Positions 47,741 through 52,132 of a stretch of DNA of 52,132 nucleotides are shown here, piece by piece; the first letter of the stretch is position 1, and the number at the start of each line of letters is the position of its first letter. A program made the translations under genes and the position numbers. Under the pieces are notes generated by a model. The model was not told the origin of the DNA. It was given only the letters and a program-made list of their open reading frames with translations, and did not search any database. This DNA comes from Methanobrevibacter sp. (lineage in GTDB: Archaea; Methanobacteriota; Methanobacteria; Methanobacteriales; Methanobacteriaceae), in the NCBI RefSeq assembly GCF_017468685.1, contig NZ_JAFUHT010000036.1:1-52132 (forward strand), read 5' to 3'.

Positions 47741-48205
47741 ATGTCTGATTTTGGTGAGGGCATTATTAATCGTTTGGCTGATAATTGTAGTTTAAAGGAT
47801 ATGAATAATCCGGCAAGTAAGGTTATTGATAAAACGGTTGGTGCTTGGTTAGATGAATATTATAATAATGATTTTTTCAGTAATGTGTTTCTTAGTGAGG
47901 CAGAAGGTGCTTATCTTGATGTTATAGGTACTGATTATAGTGTTTATAGGCAGATTGATGAGTCTGATACTGATTATCGTGAGAGAATTGTTTATGAACG
48001 ATTGGGTCATTTAACTACAAGGTATTTAATTGATGTTTATGGTTTAACATTATTTAAGAATGTTGCTAATTTTAATCCTCATAATAATACTTTAACTTCG
48101 GATAATGAGTATTTGCATGAGGGTTTTATGTGTATTGCTGATGAGCAGACAAAGAATATTTTAAGTAAAAAATTTGCCCTTGGGAGTGGTTTAACATGGT
48201 TGTGA
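47741..48205 (+). CDS. Tail protein I / XkdU-like
   Basis: 154 residues, 7 nt after baseplate J. LDEYYNNDFFSNVFLSEAEGAYLDVIG and DESDTDYRERIVYERLGH match the layout of gpI/XkdU-type baseplate proteins that follow gpJ. Overlaps the next gene by 10 nt. Confidence 0.6.
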   Translation: MSDFGEGIINRLADNCSLKDMNNPASKVIDKTVGAWLDEYYNNDFFSNVFLSEAEGAYLDVIGTDYSVYRQIDESDTDYRERIVYERLGHLTTRYLIDVYGLTLFKNVANFNPHNNTLTSDNEYLHEGFMCIADEQTKNILSKKFALGSGLTWL

Positions 48206-48396
48206 GTCCTTTGTTTACTGATGAGGATTTAGTGACTCAACTCCGTTTACAATTTGATTATGAGGAGCAATTTGATATTGATTTCATTAGCATTCTTAGT
48301 CAAGTTGTGGAAAGGAGTAATGATTTTTATCTGGAATTGAAAGGTCGATGTTTCAGCATTGACAAGATTACTGGAATTGTTACAGAGGTGGAATAA
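48196..48396 (+). CDS. Small tail-module protein
   Basis: Sixty-six residues from ATG 48196 (SPLFTDEDLVTQLRLQFDYE...). Helical then beta (RCFSIDKITGIVTEVE). Between gpI-like and fibre genes; likely a baseplate-fibre linker. Unknown family. Confidence 0.5.
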   Translation: MVVSPLFTDEDLVTQLRLQFDYEEQFDIDFISILSQVVERSNDFYLELKGRCFSIDKITGIVTEVE

Positions 48397-48399
48397 AAT

Positions 48400-50124
48400 A
48401 TGACTGGTTTTTTAACTGTTGAAGATATTAATACAATAGATATTAATACTTTTGTTAATGAGTTTTTTGTTGTTGATACAAGTTTGATTGGTACTGATGA
48501 GTTTTCGGAAGTGCAGTATGATTTTGTGAAAGTTTCACATACTGTTAGTGGTGATAATCATTATTTTAGTTTTGATATTAGTAATAGTCTTTGGACTGGC
48601 AGGTTTTCATGGTTTAATGGAGATGTTGTGTACCCTGGTTCTGTTGAGATTGTCAATAATAAATTAATTATTACTACAACTTATGATAATATTCAGTTGT
48701 ATTTGTATTTGTGCAGTTATCATGATAATTTTAGTATATTAAAATGCACTGGATTTTTTATTCCAATTGATAAATATATTTTAGTTACAAAAGATGAGTT
48801 GGGTACAAGAAAAAGTATTAAAAAGATAAATCCAATGGGACAAAGGGCAAGTAGTTATACTATAATGAATTTAGGTCTTTATAGAGGTGACAATAGTTTT
48901 TTAATGATTTTATTAAAGAAAACTGATTTAGTATTTAACTTTAATAATAATTGTCTTGCCGGTAAAATTAATCACATTCCGTTAGGAGTTGATCAGAAAT
49001 ATTTACCTGGTGGTAGTATGGTTGATGATACTCCTTTGAATATGGAAATAGTATATGGTGATGCTGTATTGCCGGTTACTTATGATGATGATATTGAGGA
49101 TTATTGTTTTGATTTGGATTTAACTAATAAATTGGATACTAATAGTGTTAAAGTTAGTTTAAAAGTTACATCTAATACTTATGTGAATAATGGTGTGTTT
49201 GATATTATTATTCCTTGTGAGTATGTTACTATTGGTAATGAAGTTGATTTGATGACTCAATTGGCTTTGGGTATTAAGGTTTTGAAACTTGATGCAGACC
49301 TTGGTTTAACTTCAAATATTCAGATTAGTAGTGATGTAATAGTGTATGGTGAGGATAACAAATTAACTTTAAACAATCATTCAATCATTTTAAATGAAGG
49401 GGTTAAATTAATCCTTGAAAATGCAGAACTTAATATAGGTAGTCCTGCAATAATACAAAAAGAAAACTCAATATTAGAACTGACAAAAGTAAAATTCACA
49501 AACAACATTGCAGCAGACTATAACAATCTCGGTTCCTGCATCTTTTGTGATGTAGACTTGGAAAGTTTAAGCGTAGACTCAGATTTCACAACCAGAATAA
49601 ACGATTGCACATTCATTAACAACCATAGTGCAATATTCCATGGTGGACAATTAACCGTGGATAACTGCAAATACTTGAATAATGATTTAACTTATGTTGA
49701 TAAAGACAATCCAGCATTCCTTTATCAGACAGATGGTGATGCTGAAATCACAAACAGTATCTTTGACATAGATTATCAAGACAATACATTATGTGAAAAT
49801 CAAATCAACATAGGATTTGCACAAGCATTAATCCGATGTGGATTAACAGCAACAATCAACACAGCAACACATGAAAGTCTGCAAGAGGATAATAAATTAC
49901 CATTCTTTGAAAATTACAGAAATCAAAGTCATGTCTTTGCTAAATATTATTATCCGCAAATTGAAACTTGTGTCTTTACAAGTCCAGTTGAAGATAAAGA
50001 AAATGAAAGCATCTGTTATTGTGTAACCGGTACAGACTGGGTGTATAAGACAAATGCTGTTGTAACTCGTGCAGACTGGCAAAGCGAAAATACAATTAAC
50101 AAGATTGATTGGGAGGGAATATAA
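48400..50124 (+). CDS. Beta-helix tail fibre / adhesin-like protein
   Basis: 574 residues. The first 290 are beta-rich (HYFSFDISNSLWTGRFSWFN; VKVSLKVTSNTYVNNGVFDI). From about 300 to 470 rungs of a right-handed parallel beta-helix appear: LTSNIQISSDVIVYGEDN, LTLNNHSIILNEGVKLIL, INDCTFINNHSAIFHGG, LTVDNCKYLNND. This repeat is common in methanogen adhesin-like proteins and phage fibres. C-terminus WVYKTNAVVTRADWQ. Base composition changes near codon 345 (see findings). Next gene starts 1 nt later. Confidence 0.72.
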   Translation: MTGFLTVEDINTIDINTFVNEFFVVDTSLIGTDEFSEVQYDFVKVSHTVSGDNHYFSFDISNSLWTGRFSWFNGDVVYPGSVEIVNNKLIITTTYDNIQLYLYLCSYHDNFSILKCTGFFIPIDKYILVTKDELGTRKSIKKINPMGQRASSYTIMNLGLYRGDNSFLMILLKKTDLVFNFNNNCLAGKINHIPLGVDQKYLPGGSMVDDTPLNMEIVYGDAVLPVTYDDDIEDYCFDLDLTNKLDTNSVKVSLKVTSNTYVNNGVFDIIIPCEYVTIGNEVDLMTQLALGIKVLKLDADLGLTSNIQISSDVIVYGEDNKLTLNNHSIILNEGVKLILENAELNIGSPAIIQKENSILELTKVKFTNNIAADYNNLGSCIFCDVDLESLSVDSDFTTRINDCTFINNHSAIFHGGQLTVDNCKYLNNDLTYVDKDNPAFLYQTDGDAEITNSIFDIDYQDNTLCENQINIGFAQALIRCGLTATINTATHESLQEDNKLPFFENYRNQSHVFAKYYYPQIETCVFTSPVEDKENESICYCVTGTDWVYKTNAVVTRADWQSENTINKIDWEGI

Positions 50125-50125
50125 A

Positions 50126-52132
50126 ATGTATTTTACAGACATAACCAATCCTGAATTACAATACTTCCACGGATTAAATATAAAAAACATAAGTTTAAGT
50201 TTAACAGAAATACTATCCAGTGATTTATTCATAGTTGAAACAATCATTACAGACAGTATTTACAGGATATATCCATTATTCTATTGTAAAGAAATCACAT
50301 CAAGCAACAATAATGATAAAATCCTTGAAAACAAATGCATAATCGCAAATAAAAATACTGAGGAAACTTATTATGATTTCGTTTCAGACGATGATGAGTT
50401 TAGCAGACTAATAAAATTAACTGGTTACAAACAAATCAATGATGCATTAAACATGCAAGAATTTAACGCATTAGTATACAGATTAAAACAAAATTACCCA
50501 TTCCAAGAGGAAATCCAAATTAAAAATTCCACCGTGCATGGAAAATACGCAGATTACCTCTTTAACTTAGAAAGTACAACAATCGTTGATAACGGAATAC
50601 TAATCACAAATGAAACATTAACCAACATCGGAACAATAACATTAATCAATCCACGGTTCAGAAACAGTACATACACCATAAAAATGAAAGTATACAGCAT
50701 AAGTGATGTTAATGTCTGCACAGATGCCAGTACAGACAACATAACAGTAACACCATTAACAATTACATTACAATATGGAACACCTGTAAACATACCATTT
50801 GAAACATTGGATTTGGATCATGTTATTGGTTTTGATGCAACAGTCAATATAGTTCATGATCAACACATCATCAAAGTAAATGAAAGTCTGATATTATCCA
50901 GTAACATTTCAAGTTTAACAATTGGTGAAACTGCAATTTTAACAGCAACATATCTTGATGAGACTGGAATACCAATGAGTAATCAGGAAATTCGTTTCTA
51001 TGATGGTGAAACATTACTTGGTTCCAGTAACACAAATGAGTACGGTGTTGCGACATTCAATTTCACTCCAAGTGTTTCAGGAACTCATAGTATTACTTGT
51101 AAGAATCCAAATGATTTAACTTCAAATACTGTTAATCTGATTGTTTCAAAGAAAATACCTGTATTAGCATTATCTGCAAGTCGCAGAGTTGCTGGTCTTG
51201 ACATTATTGACATTGAAGCATCAATAAAATATGAAGGTGTGGGATTATCTGGTGTTACTTTACAAGTCCTTGATTCATCAGATAATGTTATCGTATCAAC
51301 TTTAACAAATAGTGATGGTGAAATATCTGAGTTAGTGAGAAGTTATGCAGGTTACACACTTCGAGCTTATTATGCAGGTGATGCAACATATAACAGTGCT
51401 TATTCAAGTCCGGTTACTGTTAATGCCGCATACACAAAATGCAGTATTACTGAGGTTGATGGAAAAACAATTCTTTCACATAAAGATGCTGATACTGCAA
51501 CTTTAAGAGTGCAATTACTTGATAGCAACGATAATCCTGTTGCAGCAAGTGATGAACCTGTGCAGTTTTGGACCAGTCAGGACTCACATTATCCGAGTGT
51601 AGTGGGTGATGCTTTTGCGATTTCTCGTGAGTCTGGGTCAGTTATGAGTGTTAAAGTAGGTGACAATGCAAGTTATCTTAAATTGAGTGATGCCGGTCTT
51701 ACTGTTTATGATAATGGTACTTATGTTATTGATGGTGCTGGTGATTATGTTGATGTTAGGTTTCAGGATAATCTTTTGATGTATACTGATGTTTATGATA
51801 ATACTCATTATGAGGATTTATCCTCATATGATTTTGATTTTTCAAGTGTTTTTTCTGCATCTGGAACTTATGTCTTTCATAATTTGATTGATATTGTTAA
51901 TACTGATGGTACTGGTAAGGCGGATAAATTGTATAATTCCATGGGTGTTGGTGATATTGAGTTTAAGGCTGAGGTTGGTACTTTTTCATCAGAAATATAC
52001 GCTATTGAAGATTGTTTCTTCTATGGGATTAATACTGATGCTTTCACTATTCCATCAAGCACTACATTCAGTAGCAATGGAGAGTATATTACCGTTACAA
52101 CCACTACAAGTAGTGAAAAACTTGTTTATCTC
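50126..52132 (+). CDS. Ig-domain adhesin / receptor-binding protein, runs off right edge
   Basis: 669 residues to the window end, from ATG 50126 with GGGAGGG upstream. About 1-235: fibre attachment region. Then three Ig/Big-type beta domains: about 245-342 (SSLTIGETAILTATYLDETG...TNEYGVATFNFTPS), 346-432 (SASRRVAGLDIIDIEASIKY...RAYYAGDATYNSAY) and 433-500 (SILSHKD-like start, VQLLDSNDNPV). Residues about 505-669 look like a concanavalin-type glycan-binding sandwich (AGLTVYDNGTYVIDGAG; TYVFHNLIDIVNTDG). It likely binds host surface polysaccharide. SEIY near residue 623 is shared with the minus-strand module at 1-138. Confidence 0.8.
   Translation, partial: MYFTDITNPELQYFHGLNIKNISLSLTEILSSDLFIVETIITDSIYRIYPLFYCKEITSSNNNDKILENKCIIANKNTEETYYDFVSDDDEFSRLIKLTGYKQINDALNMQEFNALVYRLKQNYPFQEEIQIKNSTVHGKYADYLFNLESTTIVDNGILITNETLTNIGTITLINPRFRNSTYTIKMKVYSISDVNVCTDASTDNITVTPLTITLQYGTPVNIPFETLDLDHVIGFDATVNIVHDQHIIKVNESLILSSNISSLTIGETAILTATYLDETGIPMSNQEIRFYDGETLLGSSNTNEYGVATFNFTPSVSGTHSITCKNPNDLTSNTVNLIVSKKIPVLALSASRRVAGLDIIDIEASIKYEGVGLSGVTLQVLDSSDNVIVSTLTNSDGEISELVRSYAGYTLRAYYAGDATYNSAYSSPVTVNAAYTKCSITEVDGKTILSHKDADTATLRVQLLDSNDNPVAASDEPVQFWTSQDSHYPSVVGDAFAISRESGSVMSVKVGDNASYLKLSDAGLTVYDNGTYVIDGAGDYVDVRFQDNLLMYTDVYDNTHYEDLSSYDFDFSSVFSASGTYVFHNLIDIVNTDGTGKADKLYNSMGVGDIEFKAEVGTFSSEIYAIEDCFFYGINTDAFTIPSSTTFSSNGEYITVTTTTSSEKLVYL
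51992..52000 (+). repeat. GAAATATAC, match to left-edge crossover site
   Basis: In-frame GAA ATA TAC (Glu-Ile-Tyr) in the adhesin. The same nine bases occur in the same codon phase on the minus strand at 135-127. Protein similarity between the two cassettes starts here. Nine bases alone could be chance. Confidence 0.35.

Noticed and set aside
50126-52132. Diversity-generating retroelement target in the adhesin
   Set aside because: No reverse transcriptase or template repeat is visible in the window; the edge similarity is better explained by cassette exchange, though genes beyond the edges are unseen.

Overview
The window reads as most of the genome of a head-tailed archaeal virus or provirus of a pseudomurein-walled methanogen (Methanobacteriales; Methanobrevibacter- or Methanosphaera-like). 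The evidence is low GC, AGGTGAT-type ribosome binding sites, archaeal TATA boxes, an archaeal MCM helicase, a PeiW/PeiP-type pseudomurein endoisopeptidase and a second peptidase of that fold on the tail hub. No ribosomal or metabolic host operon is visible. Almost every gene lies on the + strand; the clear exception is a 48-codon ribbon-helix-helix repressor at 10602-10748.

Layout. 1-340: the end of an adhesin/fibre cassette, including a minus-strand adhesin tip module, followed by a tRNA-Thr(UGU). 388-2505: a small OB-like baseplate-type protein, the pseudomurein lysin, a secreted basic protein and a 22-residue hydrophobic peptide. 2687-8453: an operon of small, mostly unrecognised genes ending in a ribbon-helix-helix protein. 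8454-9091: a non-coding island with three tandem terminator-like hairpins. 9092-10228: tyrosine recombinase bracketed by a near-identical 16-bp direct repeat. 10509-10936: regulatory switch with a leftward RHH repressor, palindromic operators and divergent promoters. 10937-17908: replication/recombination operon (annealing-protein candidate, MCM, RHH protein, AP2-like DNA-binding protein). 18045-22642: an operon of very small genes with a HAD phosphatase, a deoxyribosyltransferase-like protein and an ERCC4-HhH nuclease. 22873-27536: dCTP deaminase, a 2[4Fe-4S] ferredoxin, thymidylate kinase fused to a zinc domain and two 2-TM proteins. 27554-31080: ParB-like protein (frameshifted in a G10 tract), C5 DNA methyltransferase, terminase small and large subunits. 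31081-31834: long non-coding late control region. 31835-38366: portal, MuF-like protein, protease/scaffold, capsid protein, connectors. 38376-48396: a contractile-tail module in PBSX-like order (sheath, tube, assembly chaperone, tape measure, peptidoglycan-binding-like tail protein, hub, gp25-like, baseplate J, gpI-like). 48400 to the right edge: beta-helix fibre and an Ig-domain adhesin running off the window.

Main points of interest: (i) the adhesin at the right edge and the minus-strand fragment at the left edge show similar protein sequence starting exactly at a shared SEIY-encoding site, which on the left is a near-palindrome open in both directions; this suggests swapping of receptor-binding tips by inversion. 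(ii) A candidate +1 frameshift would add an Ig-like domain to the capsid protein. (iii) A -1 frameshift in the tail assembly chaperone. (iv) A G10 tract switches off the C-terminus of a ParB-like protein just before the methyltransferase. (v) The tail hub carries its own pseudomurein-peptidase domain. Small genes were read directly from the sequence; function calls for tail parts combine motif recognition with gene order, and no database search was possible.
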